In this document: in pieces, positions 46,241-55,189 of the stretch
How the letters are laid out: each line of letters begins with the position of its first letter
Position numbering within the stretch: the first letter of the stretch is position 1
NCBI GenBank assembly: GCA_044433645.1
Contig: JAWXTK010000011.1
Span: 1-64,000 of the forward strand
Reading direction: 5' to 3'
Length of the DNA stretch: 64,000 nt
From: JAWXTK01 sp044433645
Lineage (GTDB): Bacteria; Bacteroidota; Bacteroidia; Bacteroidales; Rikenellaceae
Position numbers and translations under genes: made by a program
The notes under the pieces: model-generated
What the model was told of the DNA's origin: nothing
What the model saw: only the letters and a program-made list of their open reading frames with translations
Databases searched by the model: none

Positions 46241-47242
46241 TTAGAATAAAAGTTCGCCTTTTTTTACTTTTTCTACTAGTTGAAGAATCTTAGCCCAAGC
46301 AGCATCAGATAGGGTTGTGCCCACTATTTCTATCACTGCACCAGCCGTGATTGCACCCACCGAGGCACACTGAGCTACGCTTAAATTTTGGGTCAAACCC
46401 CACAAAAATCCAGCTGCAAAATAGTCACCTGCTCCCGTAGTATCTACCCTTACAGCACTAGATAAAACACCTACAAAACTCACCACGCCGTCCTTTTTAA
46501 TGTATGCCCCCTTAGGACCAACTTTCACCACAGCTATACTGCAATTTTCGGCTATAATTTCAAGCGCTTTCTCGGGGTCTTTTTCGCCCGTGAAAACCTC
46601 AGCTTCGGTCTCATTTGCAAAGATAATATCTATGTGATTTTTGACTAAATCTTTCAAAAAATCAAGGTTATCCTCCACCACATTAAAGCTAGCCATATCA
46701 AGTGCCACCATAAGCCCAAGGCTCTTAGCCCTACTAACAGCATAGCCAATCAAATCGTGATTTTGCACCAAATACCCTTCGACATAAAGGCAGTCATAAC
46801 CCTCTAACATATCATCCAAAATCTCAGGAGAGGTCATTTCCAAGGCAGCTCCCAAGTAAGTAGCCATAGTACGCTCACCATCGCCCGAGATAAGCGAGAG
46901 GCAACGACCCGACTTAGTCTCAGAGCGCAAAAGAAAAGGTTTAACCCCCAACTCACACAAGGCCTCAGAATAAAAATCGCCCGTAGCATCATCTCCTACC
47001 TTGCCAATAAAACCAAGCTCAGCGCCTAGGTGAGCCAAAGCGCGCACAGTGTTGGCTGCCGAACCCCCAAGCGAAAGCGAGTGAGTTAGTTCATTTGTTT
47101 TTTCTGATATTCTCTCCTGCAAATTCTCATCCATTAAGGACATACTGCCTTTGGATAAAGCAAATTCAGCTAATATATTGTCATCATTAAGGTTTACAAG
47201 CACGTCTGTAAGCGCATTGCCTATTCCTACTATTTTTTTCAT
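46241..47242 (-). CDS. PfkB-family sugar/nucleoside kinase
   Basis: A 333-residue kinase with the N-terminal GIGNALTDVLVNL and GGSAANTVRALAHLGA, and the C-terminal signature DTTGAGDYFAAGF holding the catalytic Asp and anion hole. In Bacteroidetes this group is close to adenosine kinase or ribokinase-like enzymes. The exact substrate is not clear from motifs. It is transcribed ahead of folB from its own -7 element. Confidence 0.88.
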   Translation of the reverse strand: MKKIVGIGNALTDVLVNLNDDNILAEFALSKGSMSLMDENLQERISEKTNELTHSLSLGGSAANTVRALAHLGAELGFIGKVGDDATGDFYSEALCELGVKPFLLRSETKSGRCLSLISGDGERTMATYLGAALEMTSPEILDDMLEGYDCLYVEGYLVQNHDLIGYAVSRAKSLGLMVALDMASFNVVEDNLDFLKDLVKNHIDIIFANETEAEVFTGEKDPEKALEIIAENCSIAVVKVGPKGAYIKKDGVVSFVGVLSSAVRVDTTGAGDYFAAGFLWGLTQNLSVAQCASVGAITAGAVIEIVGTTLSDAAWAKILQLVEKVKKGELLF

Positions 47243-47262
47243 CTTCGTTAAATTTTATATGG

Positions 47263-47270
47263 CAAAAGTA
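47263..47270 (-). promoter_or_regulatory. -7 element of the PfkB kinase-folB unit
   Basis: TACTTTTG on the minus strand matches TAnnTTTG, 20 nt before the kinase start. Confidence 0.55.
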
Positions 47271-47303
47271 CAACTTTTTTTATTAGTCTTAAAAATAAAT
47301 TCA

Positions 47304-47311
47304 TACATTTG
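47304..47311 (+). promoter_or_regulatory. -7 element of the sulfatase gene
   Basis: TACATTTG matches TAnnTTTG, 21 nt before the sulfatase start; it is divergent from the kinase element. Confidence 0.55.
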
Positions 47312-47332
47312 TAACTACACCTATTATATATC

Positions 47333-48775
47333 ATGAAAAACGCGCGACTATTTTTACTACCCCTATGCCTAACAGCTAGCCTGCAAGTCACTGCCAAGGC
47401 CAAACAGCCCAACGTAATTTTCATCCTTGCCGACGATTTGGCTTGGAGCGATGTGGGTTACAATTCAGGGGAGGATAGCTTTTATCAAACTCCAAAAATA
47501 GATTCCCTAGCCAAAAGTGGAATAATACTAAATAATTTCTACCCAGGTGGTGCAAACAGTGCCCCCTCGCGCGCTAACCTAGTTACAGGCATGAGCAACG
47601 TGAGAACTAAATTCTACACCCCCAATGCCTTAGCCAAGGGCGAGGTAAAATATATGCGTTATAGCGTGCCAAACAACACTTTCCCAAAGGAAAGACCTTT
47701 TGAAAGTCACACAGAGCTAAGCCCCGAGATTTATTCCATAGCCGAAATGTTAAACAGCGTAGGTTACAACACAGCGCGCATAGGCAAATGGCACTTAGGT
47801 GCAGATAATCAAGGGTTTAAACACTCCTCAAGCGACGGAGAAAAAGAGCGTTTAATGTATAATGTAGCTCAAGGCACAGAGCTAATTAGCGCAGCATCAC
47901 TGAAATTTATAGAGCAAAACAAGGATAATCCCTTCTTTTTATACGTGGCTTATTTTGATGTTCACACGCCCCTTGTGGCCGACCAAAAATTAATAGACAA
48001 GCACAAACAGCGCTGGGCTTCGTGGCCAGATAAGAGCACAAAACTCTCGCCCATCTACGCTGCTATGATAGAGCAAGTAGACAACTCAGTAGGCGATATT
48101 TTCGACAAAATCCACGAGCTAAACCTCAGCGAAAACACGCTAATTATCTTCGCATCAGACAACGGAGGAGTGAGTTACATAACCAACAACGCCCCCTTAA
48201 AAGGAGGAAAAGGTAATTTATACGAGGGAGGTATCAGAACTCCTGCCTTTGCTTGTTGGCCCGGGGTGATTAAACCTAACTCTGAGAGCTCAACGCCTGT
48301 TCACTCACTAGATATTATGCCTACACTTGCCGAAATATCAGGAGCAAAACTTCCTGATAATCAGCCCGTTGACGGCGTGTCTATAATGAACGTATTAAAA
48401 GGCAAAAAACTAAAAGAGCGCACGCTTTACTGGCACTACCCCCTATATTTAATGGGCAGCACTAAAAAAGGTGCTCTCAATGACAAGGTCTTCCCCATAT
48501 ACGGCACTAACAAGATGTATTGGCGCGCTGTGCCTAGTTCAGCGATTTTAAAGCAGGGCTGGAAACTAATTTATTTTTACGAATACGACAAGTGCGAACT
48601 ATATAATATAGAGCAAGATTTGAGCGAAAAGCACGAGCTCTCAGAGAAAAATCCAAAGAAAGTAGAAGAGTTAAAACAAGACTTATTTGAGTGGTTAAAA
48701 CTCACCTCAGCCGACATACCACAGAAAGAAAATCCCAGGTTTGATGCCAATTTTGTGAGCAAAAAGAAGAAATAG
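47333..48775 (+). CDS. Secreted S1-family sulfatase, Ser-type
   Basis: A 480-residue arylsulfatase-like enzyme with a signal peptide (LFLLPLCLTASL, cleavage near TAKA). Metal-binding ADD is at residues 33-35, and the maturation site is Ser76 in S-x-P-x-R (SAPSR). Ser rather than Cys means formylglycine must be made by an anaerobic sulfatase-maturating radical SAM enzyme, not seen here. GKWHLG and ASDNGG are further conserved motifs. The substrate is probably a sulfated glycan; which one is not visible. Confidence 0.92.
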   Translation: MKNARLFLLPLCLTASLQVTAKAKQPNVIFILADDLAWSDVGYNSGEDSFYQTPKIDSLAKSGIILNNFYPGGANSAPSRANLVTGMSNVRTKFYTPNALAKGEVKYMRYSVPNNTFPKERPFESHTELSPEIYSIAEMLNSVGYNTARIGKWHLGADNQGFKHSSSDGEKERLMYNVAQGTELISAASLKFIEQNKDNPFFLYVAYFDVHTPLVADQKLIDKHKQRWASWPDKSTKLSPIYAAMIEQVDNSVGDIFDKIHELNLSENTLIIFASDNGGVSYITNNAPLKGGKGNLYEGGIRTPAFACWPGVIKPNSESSTPVHSLDIMPTLAEISGAKLPDNQPVDGVSIMNVLKGKKLKERTLYWHYPLYLMGSTKKGALNDKVFPIYGTNKMYWRAVPSSAILKQGWKLIYFYEYDKCELYNIEQDLSEKHELSEKNPKKVEELKQDLFEWLKLTSADIPQKENPRFDANFVSKKKK

Positions 48776-48810
48776 AGACCCCTAAGAGGTATTTTTTTGC
48801 ATAATTTTAC

Positions 48811-48818
48811 TACCTTTG
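48811..48818 (+). promoter_or_regulatory. -7 element of the PAP2-ICMT unit
   Basis: TACCTTTG matches TAnnTTTG, 25 nt before the PAP2 gene. Confidence 0.6.
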
Positions 48819-48843
48819 AACTCGTTATATCTTAAAATTTTAC

Positions 48844-49404
48844 ATGGAGACAATACTCGCTTTAGACCAACAACTGCTTTTAGCACTTAATTTTCCAGGG
48901 GGAAACTTTCTGGACAGCTTCTTTTTTATGGTCTCGGGCAAGCTTATTTGGCTTCCCTTATATCTGTTTATCGCCTGCCTTTTGGTTATACATCTCGGGT
49001 GGCGCAAGGCACTTATCGCCTTGGTTTGCATGGGGTTAATGGTTGTGGCCGTAGACCATGTAGCTAATTTCTTTAAAAGTTACACACCCAAATTTAGACC
49101 CTCGCGCAACCCAGCTCTTGCGCCCTTTGTTCACACCGTAAACGGCTACAAAGGAGGACTCTATGGCACAGTATCAGCTCACGCAGCTATATCTTTCACC
49201 ATAGCGTTTACATCACTGTCTCTTATTCGCAACAAAATTTACACTATATTAATATTGGTATGGGCCTTGCTTGTTAGTTACAGCAGAATATATCTGGGGG
49301 TGCATTTCCCATTAGATATATTTTTCGGGATTTCATCTGGATGCTTATTCTCGTTTTTGGCCCTTAAACTTTACTATTTAACAACTAAACGCTTAAAGTT
49401 ATGA
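48844..49404 (+). CDS. PAP2-family membrane phosphatase
   Basis: A 186-residue membrane phosphatase with about five helices. The three PAP2 motifs are visible: K78-x6-R85-P86, SAHA with His113, and SR-x5-H154-x3-D158. Substrates in this family include undecaprenyl diphosphate and lipid A phosphate. Its stop overlaps the next gene (ATGA). Adjacent lnt on the opposite strand keeps the envelope theme. Confidence 0.9.
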   Translation: METILALDQQLLLALNFPGGNFLDSFFFMVSGKLIWLPLYLFIACLLVIHLGWRKALIALVCMGLMVVAVDHVANFFKSYTPKFRPSRNPALAPFVHTVNGYKGGLYGTVSAHAAISFTIAFTSLSLIRNKIYTILILVWALLVSYSRIYLGVHFPLDIFFGISSGCLFSFLALKLYYLTTKRLKL

Positions 49405-50084
49405 TGCTCTCGGAAAGCATGCTGCGCACGGGTCGTTATTTGCGCACACACAAAGATATTTTTCCTTATTTATTTATACTTTCGCTTTCGGTTGCTATAC
49501 TTTTAACGCGCGAAGTGAATGTAAGGCCTTCGAGCTTTATCTCAACTGTTATTTCTGTTTCAATAGCTCTGCTATCTATCATAATCAGGTGGCTCTCTAT
49601 GCGCACAGATGCTGAACGTATGCCCGAACTTATCAAGGCTAAGGGAATATACTCTGTGGTTCGTCACCCCATGTATATATCAAATTTTTTGATGGTTTTT
49701 GCACTAAGCCTTTACCTTGGCATACTCTGGTACTTGGTTTTTGTCACTTTCTTTAGTGTGCTTATCACCGAGCGCATAGTTTTTCAAAAAGAAAACTGTC
49801 AACACAACAAATATGGTGAAGACTTCAAAACATGGTGCAAAACCACAGGCGCTCTCTTCCCCAGAATGCTAAACTGGCAAAGTGCCGAGAACAGCAGAAC
49901 ATGGCTTTACACGGCAAAAAACATTGCATCCTTTGTGTTAGCTTCGGCTACTATATTTTTTGTGATTAGCTTTATCAAGCACAGAATAATTGAGTTAACC
50001 TTTGGCGTTGCCATAGGCTGGATAGTAGCTCTAGTTATAGTGCTGATTGCTTATGTTTTTATAAAAAGCAAGAAGATTAATTAA
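49401..50084 (+). CDS. Isoprenylcysteine methyltransferase-like (ICMT/PEMT) membrane protein
   Basis: A 227-residue membrane protein. The conserved KAKGIYSVVRHPMYISNF, then ITERIVFQKE and a C-terminal helical pair, match the ICMT/phospholipid methyltransferase fold with cofactor binding around RHP and the Glu. It overlaps the PAP2 gene by four bases, suggesting a shared lipid substrate. The true methyl acceptor is unknown. Confidence 0.78.
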   Translation: MMLSESMLRTGRYLRTHKDIFPYLFILSLSVAILLTREVNVRPSSFISTVISVSIALLSIIIRWLSMRTDAERMPELIKAKGIYSVVRHPMYISNFLMVFALSLYLGILWYLVFVTFFSVLITERIVFQKENCQHNKYGEDFKTWCKTTGALFPRMLNWQSAENSRTWLYTAKNIASFVLASATIFFVISFIKHRIIELTFGVAIGWIVALVIVLIAYVFIKSKKIN

Positions 50085-51664
50085 TTCAAATGACTCTTTT
50101 TGCGAAAGGAGTAAGCCACAAAATACATCGCACACAACAAGAAAGTATAAACACAAACGCGAGCTATCACATCGCCGTAAAGTGTGTAAAAGCTTAGTTT
50201 AGACGAGCGAACAAGCTCACCATTTAGACTTACTTTCTCATCCCACTTGCTTTGCTCTAACACCTCGCCACGCTGATTAATAAATCCTGAAATTCCTGTA
50301 TTTGCACTTCGAGCTATGGCTCTACGTGTTTCTATGGCTCTTATGCGAGCGAACGAGAAATGCTGACGATAACCAGGTGTGTCATGCCACCACCCATCGT
50401 TAGTGATAATAAACACCAGCTCAGCTCCTCGTTTTACAAACTCCGAGAAATAAGCCCCATAAACTGACTCATAACATATCGCAGTAGAAAATTTCACGCC
50501 TTTATTAGAGCTAAAAACCTTAGGCTCTGAGTCCACGCCCATTTGGCCTGTTGTTCCTCCAAGGTCAACTATTAAGAATTTAAGGTGTTTGGTTAAGTTG
50601 TAATAAGGCATTTTCTCAACTCCCACAACTAGTTTTGATTTGTGGTGCACGTCCTCTACACCCGTGCTATCCATAACTATGGCTGAGTTATAAACATCAT
50701 AATAATCACCCTCGGAGATAACGCGCGCCGTAGCAGAAGGCTCAACACCATCACGATATCTACGGTAGGTAGTAGCCCCAAGAACTAACTGCGTAGAAGG
50801 ATATTTTTCAAAGATTTTAGCGTCCATAAATTTAATCATAGGGTTGTTGGGCAAATAATTTTCCCACACTCTATCGCTAATTGAGGTCTCAGGCGTGATG
50901 ATAAAGTCTACGCTATCAGGCGCCTCATAAGCCAAAGCCACCAGATTTTCGGCCTGCTCGTTAACCGAGGTTGTGAATTTAGCATTATAAGGGTCGACAT
51001 TAGGCTGCACAACCTGGATATTAACACTCTCGCCCTCTATATCGTGAGTAAAAAATAAAATTTCTGACAAAAAAATAGGCACAAAAATCCATGCAAAAGT
51101 AATAACTGCCTTAGATTTTTTAGCACACTTAAAGAGCTCCCAAAACAAAATATTAGCCACTAAAACCCAAAGACTACCCCCAAAAACACCAGTAAATTCA
51201 TACCACTGAATAAAATAGATATCATTAGCGAGTCCGTTACCAAGCATAATCCATGGGAAAGAAATCTCTCCAACAGTGTAAAGATACTCTAAACTTATCC
51301 ACAAACTAACAAAAATAGTATAAGATAAAGAAAGTGGCGCACGTTTTGAGACATAGTGAAATACCATAAACGCCGAGCCCATCATACACACAGTAATAAT
51401 CACCGACAATATAGCTCCAATAGGCGCAGCATACCATATCCACCAAGTAGTTAGCCCACTCCAAAGCCCCAGAGCCACAGCAACATAGAAGAAAAATCGC
51501 CAAAAACCTCGCCTACCCTTATCAATAGAATGGCTTATGTAAAACAAAGGCACAAAGCCAAGCATCATAGCAAGGCCACTCATTTGCAGAAATCCTATAC
51601 TCAAAGCTAGAGCACTAAGAATGCTTAGCAGAAAAAATCTTGTTTTATAAATAAAATCTAACAT
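50081..51664 (-). CDS. lnt: Apolipoprotein N-acyltransferase
   Basis: Adds the third acyl chain to lipoproteins in the inner membrane. Several N-terminal membrane helices (to about residue 200) precede a nitrilase domain with the Glu in ITPETSIS, the Lys in HHKSKLVVGVEK and the Cys in TAICYESVYG. A last helix lies at the C-terminus. The length of 527 residues is normal. It overlaps the convergent ICMT-like gene by four bases. Confidence 0.93.
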   Translation of the reverse strand: MLDFIYKTRFFLLSILSALALSIGFLQMSGLAMMLGFVPLFYISHSIDKGRRGFWRFFFYVAVALGLWSGLTTWWIWYAAPIGAILSVIITVCMMGSAFMVFHYVSKRAPLSLSYTIFVSLWISLEYLYTVGEISFPWIMLGNGLANDIYFIQWYEFTGVFGGSLWVLVANILFWELFKCAKKSKAVITFAWIFVPIFLSEILFFTHDIEGESVNIQVVQPNVDPYNAKFTTSVNEQAENLVALAYEAPDSVDFIITPETSISDRVWENYLPNNPMIKFMDAKIFEKYPSTQLVLGATTYRRYRDGVEPSATARVISEGDYYDVYNSAIVMDSTGVEDVHHKSKLVVGVEKMPYYNLTKHLKFLIVDLGGTTGQMGVDSEPKVFSSNKGVKFSTAICYESVYGAYFSEFVKRGAELVFIITNDGWWHDTPGYRQHFSFARIRAIETRRAIARSANTGISGFINQRGEVLEQSKWDEKVSLNGELVRSSKLSFYTLYGDVIARVCVYTFLLCAMYFVAYSFRKKSHLN

Positions 51665-51733
51665 GAACTTAAATGAACTTAAAATTTTTAACTTAAAAAC
51701 TTTTGCTAAGATAAGAAAAACAATTTAAATTAT

Positions 51734-51741
51734 TACATTTG
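51734..51741 (+). promoter_or_regulatory. -7 element of the LysE-cmk unit
   Basis: TACATTTG matches TAnnTTTG, 30 nt before the LysE gene. Confidence 0.5.
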
Positions 51742-51771
51742 TAACCTCAATAGCATAGAAATTTATTAACA

Positions 51772-52422
51772 ATGGATACAAACCTTATAATCACGGGCAT
51801 AATCATAGGCTTTCTGGCATCTCTCCCTATAGGTCCAGTGGCTGTTGTGACCATACAACACACCCTAACAAAAAACCATAAATCAGGTTTAATATCAGGT
51901 CTTGGGGGTGCTAGTATAGACATAATTTATGCTGCACTGGGTTTTCTATCTTATTCTTACATCATAGGTTTTGTGGATAGTTATATGTTTTACATCAAGA
52001 TTATAGGTGGTATATGTATAGCTCTTGTGGGTTTAAATATTTTCCTCACTAACCCCATACACCAAATCAGGCTTAATCGCAATGGCGCACCTATAAACTA
52101 CAAACAAGATTTTATTAAACTTTTCTTTATTTCACTGGCAAACCCTGCCTTTATGTTTGTTTTTATAGCCTACTACGCTACCACAGGCATAAATAGCGAA
52201 GATTTAAGCATTGCAGAATGCATGACCTTCCTTGCGAGTATATTTGTAGGATGTATGGCTTGGTGGGTAGTTTTAACAACCGTTCTAAGCTTTTTTCGCT
52301 CAAAAATCAGGCCTAGGCATCTTCTTTGGATAAACAGAATATCGGGGGCGATAGTTATACTTTTGGGCCTTAGTTCGTTTTTATTAATATTTGTTGACAC
52401 AAAAGTAAATGGATTACTTTAA
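51772..52422 (+). CDS. LysE/RhtB-family amino acid exporter
   Basis: A 216-residue membrane protein with six helices and the family start GFLASLPIGPVAVVTIQHTL. Conserved NPAFMFVFIAYYA and GCMAWWV segments follow. It exports amino acids or related solutes; which one is unknown. Its 3' end overlaps cmk by 14 nt. Confidence 0.85.
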   Translation: MDTNLIITGIIIGFLASLPIGPVAVVTIQHTLTKNHKSGLISGLGGASIDIIYAALGFLSYSYIIGFVDSYMFYIKIIGGICIALVGLNIFLTNPIHQIRLNRNGAPINYKQDFIKLFFISLANPAFMFVFIAYYATTGINSEDLSIAECMTFLASIFVGCMAWWVVLTTVLSFFRSKIRPRHLLWINRISGAIVILLGLSSFLLIFVDTKVNGLL

Positions 52423-53125
52423 GAGAGAAAAAAAAATCATCATAGCCCTTGACGGCTACTCATCATGTGGCAAAAGCTCTTTTGCTAAAAAAATCGCAGC
52501 CCTACTTGGCTATGTTTTCATAGACACAGGCGCAATGTACAGAGCCGTAACGTGGTATTTACTCGAAAACAGAAAAGAAATAACTCCTCAAAGTGTAGAA
52601 ACAGAGCTTGCTAAAATCAACATTAGCTTTAAATTTAACCCTCAAAGACAAGCCAGCGACATTTATGTAAACAATGAGTGCGTAGAGAGTGAAATCCGTG
52701 GCATAAAAGTCAGCGAAAGCGTGAGTCAAGTGAGCCAACTTAGAAGCGTAAGAGAAAAACTCGTAAGCCTTCAACAAAAAATGGGGCAAGACAAGGGCAT
52801 AGTTATGGACGGCAGAGACATAGGCACAGTGGTTTTCCCTGAGGCCGAGCTTAAAATCTTTATGACAGCCGACCCTAAAGTTAGAGCAGAGCGTCGCTAC
52901 AAAGAACTCCTTGAGAAAGGCGACAAGATAACTCTAGAGCAAATCATAGACAATATCAACGCGCGCGACAAAGACGACAGAGAAAGAGAAATCTCTCCTC
53001 TGCGCAAGGCAAATGATGCCATAGTCTTAGACAACAGCAACATGAGCCAAGACGAGCAAATGGTATGGTTTAAGGGTGTATTAACGTCTATTTTGGATAA
53101 GAAATTCTTATCCAAAAACCTCTAA
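52409..53125 (+). CDS. cmk: Cytidylate kinase
   Basis: Phosphorylates CMP and dCMP. The P-loop is in ALDGYSSCGKSSFAK, the substrate region FIDTGAMYRAVT, and GRDIGTVVFPEAELKIF is the central motif. The length of 238 residues is normal. Translation is coupled to the LysE gene by the 14-nt overlap. A strong terminator follows. Confidence 0.95.
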   Translation: MDYFKREKKIIIALDGYSSCGKSSFAKKIAALLGYVFIDTGAMYRAVTWYLLENRKEITPQSVETELAKINISFKFNPQRQASDIYVNNECVESEIRGIKVSESVSQVSQLRSVREKLVSLQQKMGQDKGIVMDGRDIGTVVFPEAELKIFMTADPKVRAERRYKELLEKGDKITLEQIIDNINARDKDDREREISPLRKANDAIVLDNSNMSQDEQMVWFKGVLTSILDKKFLSKNL

Positions 53126-53129
53126 AAGT

Positions 53130-53158
53130 AAGTCTCCCCAAACGGTTTGGGGAGATTT
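53130..53158. terminator. Bidirectional terminator after cmk
   Basis: TCTCCCCAAA and TTTGGGGAGA form a perfect 10-bp stem with loop CGG, extendable outward by wobble pairs. It sits between convergent cmk and the hydrolase gene. Confidence 0.75.
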
Positions 53159-53177
53159 AGAGGGGTTTATCGAATAT

Positions 53178-53990
53178 TTAGATAGCCTTAAAAGTCTCAA
53201 TTAATCTTTCGGCCAGCAATTCAGTTTCCTCTATAAGGCTCATGTGGCCTGAATTTTCCATCCATATCACCTTAGCTTTAGAGTGGCGCTCAATTACAGC
53301 CTCTGCAACCGAAACAGGTATATACTCATCGTCCTTACCATAGACAAAAACATAAGGAACTGTGCTTTCTTTGAGCATTTCATTCATATCCTCCCTAGCT
53401 GCCATACCTCTAAGAAGAGCCAACACACCGTCCTCGTCCGTTAAATAGATTTGGTCTTCAAGCTCCTCGATAGCATCCATGCAGCGCTTACGGTTAGCCA
53501 TAGCAAAACCTTTGAAAGGCGTGGTTTTAGCCAACATATCTTTTTTGCCAGATTGCACTATTTCGATTTCGCGCTCTCTGAAGATTTTTTTCTCGTCCGA
53601 ATCAGGATTAGGTGTTGAGTGAAGCATCACAGCTGCGCTAAGCATTTGAGGATATTTTTTCACAAAAGCAAGCGTTACGTAACCACCCATAGAGTGGCCT
53701 ATAATTGTACACTTAGAAATTTCAAGAGTATCAAGCACTGCTTTGGCAGTGTCGGCAACGAATTCCATAGTGTGAACTTCGCCCATAACCTGAGTTACGC
53801 CATGACCGGGAATATCCATAGCAATCACACGGTAATGGGGTGTAAGATAAGGAGTTAACCTCTCCCAAACCTCTATAGATTCAAAGTATCCGTGCAAAAG
53901 TAAAATAACTGGAGCACCCTCGCCACAGCCTTTAGTTCCACTGTCAGCAATGCGCACAGCACAACCATCAGCCATTAAGAATCTCTCCAT
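53178..53990 (-). CDS. Alpha/beta-fold hydrolase
   Basis: A 270-residue cytosolic hydrolase. The oxyanion segment LLLHGYFES, nucleophile Ser in GHSMGG, Asp in VYGKDDEYIP and His in ENSGHMSLIEE form a complete catalytic set. No signal peptide is present. The substrate is unknown. It follows the small acidic protein gene by 21 nt. Confidence 0.88.
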   Translation of the reverse strand: MERFLMADGCAVRIADSGTKGCGEGAPVILLLHGYFESIEVWERLTPYLTPHYRVIAMDIPGHGVTQVMGEVHTMEFVADTAKAVLDTLEISKCTIIGHSMGGYVTLAFVKKYPQMLSAAVMLHSTPNPDSDEKKIFREREIEIVQSGKKDMLAKTTPFKGFAMANRKRCMDAIEELEDQIYLTDEDGVLALLRGMAAREDMNEMLKESTVPYVFVYGKDDEYIPVSVAEAVIERHSKAKVIWMENSGHMSLIEETELLAERLIETFKAI

Positions 53991-54011
53991 ATTTATTTTT
54001 TATAATTAAAA

Positions 54012-54233
54012 TTATTCATCATCCTCGTCATCGTAGTAGTCTAAGATGGATTCGCGTTTTGTGTAAAGCTCCAAATCATCGTCATCATCATCGTCCATAT
54101 TATTTAAACCACGATACAAGGTGTGTTTTTCCTTGCCACTTTTTTTGTTAGGCGCTAGTTTTACTGCCTTTTTCATCAAATCGCCCGATTCTACCTCTGA
54201 AAAGTTACCTCGGGTCATCTTGTTAGATTTCAT
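54012..54233 (-). CDS. Small acidic-tailed hypothetical protein
   Basis: A 73-residue protein not recognised. The N-terminal half is basic (Lys-rich, NKKSGKEK) and the C-terminal half is very acidic with a run of seven Asp and a final YYDDEDDE. No signal or membrane segment is seen. ATG 54233 is preferred over a TTG nine codons upstream that lies in a TAGACTTTG promoter-like element. It is transcribed ahead of the hydrolase gene. Confidence 0.65.
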   Translation of the reverse strand: MKSNKMTRGNFSEVESGDLMKKAVKLAPNKKSGKEKHTLYRGLNNMDDDDDDDLELYTKRESILDYYDDEDDE

Positions 54234-54398
54234 GTTAAAATTAAATACTAGTTTAGTCAAAGTCTATCATTTTGCAATTTTAAACATTTTTTTCTAAATG
54301 AGCAATACCAAAAAAATAAGTTATTATTATTTTTTTGATTAAAGTTAAAAAAACGCCTTTTAAGCACTAAATTTGATAATGATTTGAGAAAAAATGAT

Positions 54399-54406
54399 TA
54401 CTTTTG
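54399..54406 (+). promoter_or_regulatory. -7 element of the nitroreductase-TamL unit
   Basis: TACTTTTG matches TAnnTTTG, 23 nt before the nitroreductase start. Confidence 0.6.
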
Positions 54407-54429
54407 GCGTTAAGTAATTCCAAGAAAAG

Positions 54430-55182
54430 ATGATTAAAGAGATTAAAGAACACAAATCGGTTAGAAATTTTTCTACAAAACAAGTAGAAAAACAAAAATT
54501 AGAAGAAATATTAAGCGCAGCAACCCGTGCCTCGACAGTGGGTAACATGCAATTATACAGCATAATAGTAAGTCAAGACAAAGAAATTTTAGAGAGCTTA
54601 GCGCCCTGCCATTTCTCGCAACCCATGCTCAAAGACGCGCCCGTTATTATGACTTTTTGTGCCGACGTTTCTCGCTTTTCGCTATGGTGTAAGATGCGCG
54701 ATGCTGAGCCTGGTTACGACAATTTCTTATGGTTTGTAAACAGTGTTATAGACACCACCCTAGCATCTGAAAATGCAGCCCTAGAGGCTCAGGCCCAAGG
54801 ACTAGGAATATGTTATTTGGGTACAACTCTGTACACAGCCGAAAAGATTTCAGAAATACTTAATCTCCCCCAAGGAGTTATACCAGTAACGACCCTAGCT
54901 ATGGGCTATCCTAAAGAGGATATAGAGCACCCAATGACTGATCGTCTACCACTTAAAGGCGTTGTTCACTACGAAAAATACTCGGCCTACACTAACGAGG
55001 GTTTAGAAGAGATTTGGAGGGATAGAGAAACATCTGAGCAAACAAAACAACTACTAGAGGAGAATAAATTAGATAACCTAGCTAAGATTTTCACCGATAG
55101 GCGTTATACAAAAAAAGATAGTCTGCATTTTTCAAAAGTATATTTTGATTTTTTAACTAAACAAGGTTTTTTCAATATTTAA
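54430..55182 (+). CDS. Nitroreductase-family flavoprotein
   Basis: A 250-residue FMN-dependent NAD(P)H oxidoreductase of the NfsA-like group. KEHKSVRNFSTKQVEK holds the FMN-binding Arg/Ser region, then STVGNMQLYS, and QGLGICYLGTTLY near residue 135. The C-terminal segment after 190 is family-typical. The native electron acceptor is unknown. The TamL gene starts seven nt after its stop. Confidence 0.88.
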   Translation: MIKEIKEHKSVRNFSTKQVEKQKLEEILSAATRASTVGNMQLYSIIVSQDKEILESLAPCHFSQPMLKDAPVIMTFCADVSRFSLWCKMRDAEPGYDNFLWFVNSVIDTTLASENAALEAQAQGLGICYLGTTLYTAEKISEILNLPQGVIPVTTLAMGYPKEDIEHPMTDRLPLKGVVHYEKYSAYTNEGLEEIWRDRETSEQTKQLLEENKLDNLAKIFTDRRYTKKDSLHFSKVYFDFLTKQGFFNI

Positions 55183-55189
55183 TTCACCT

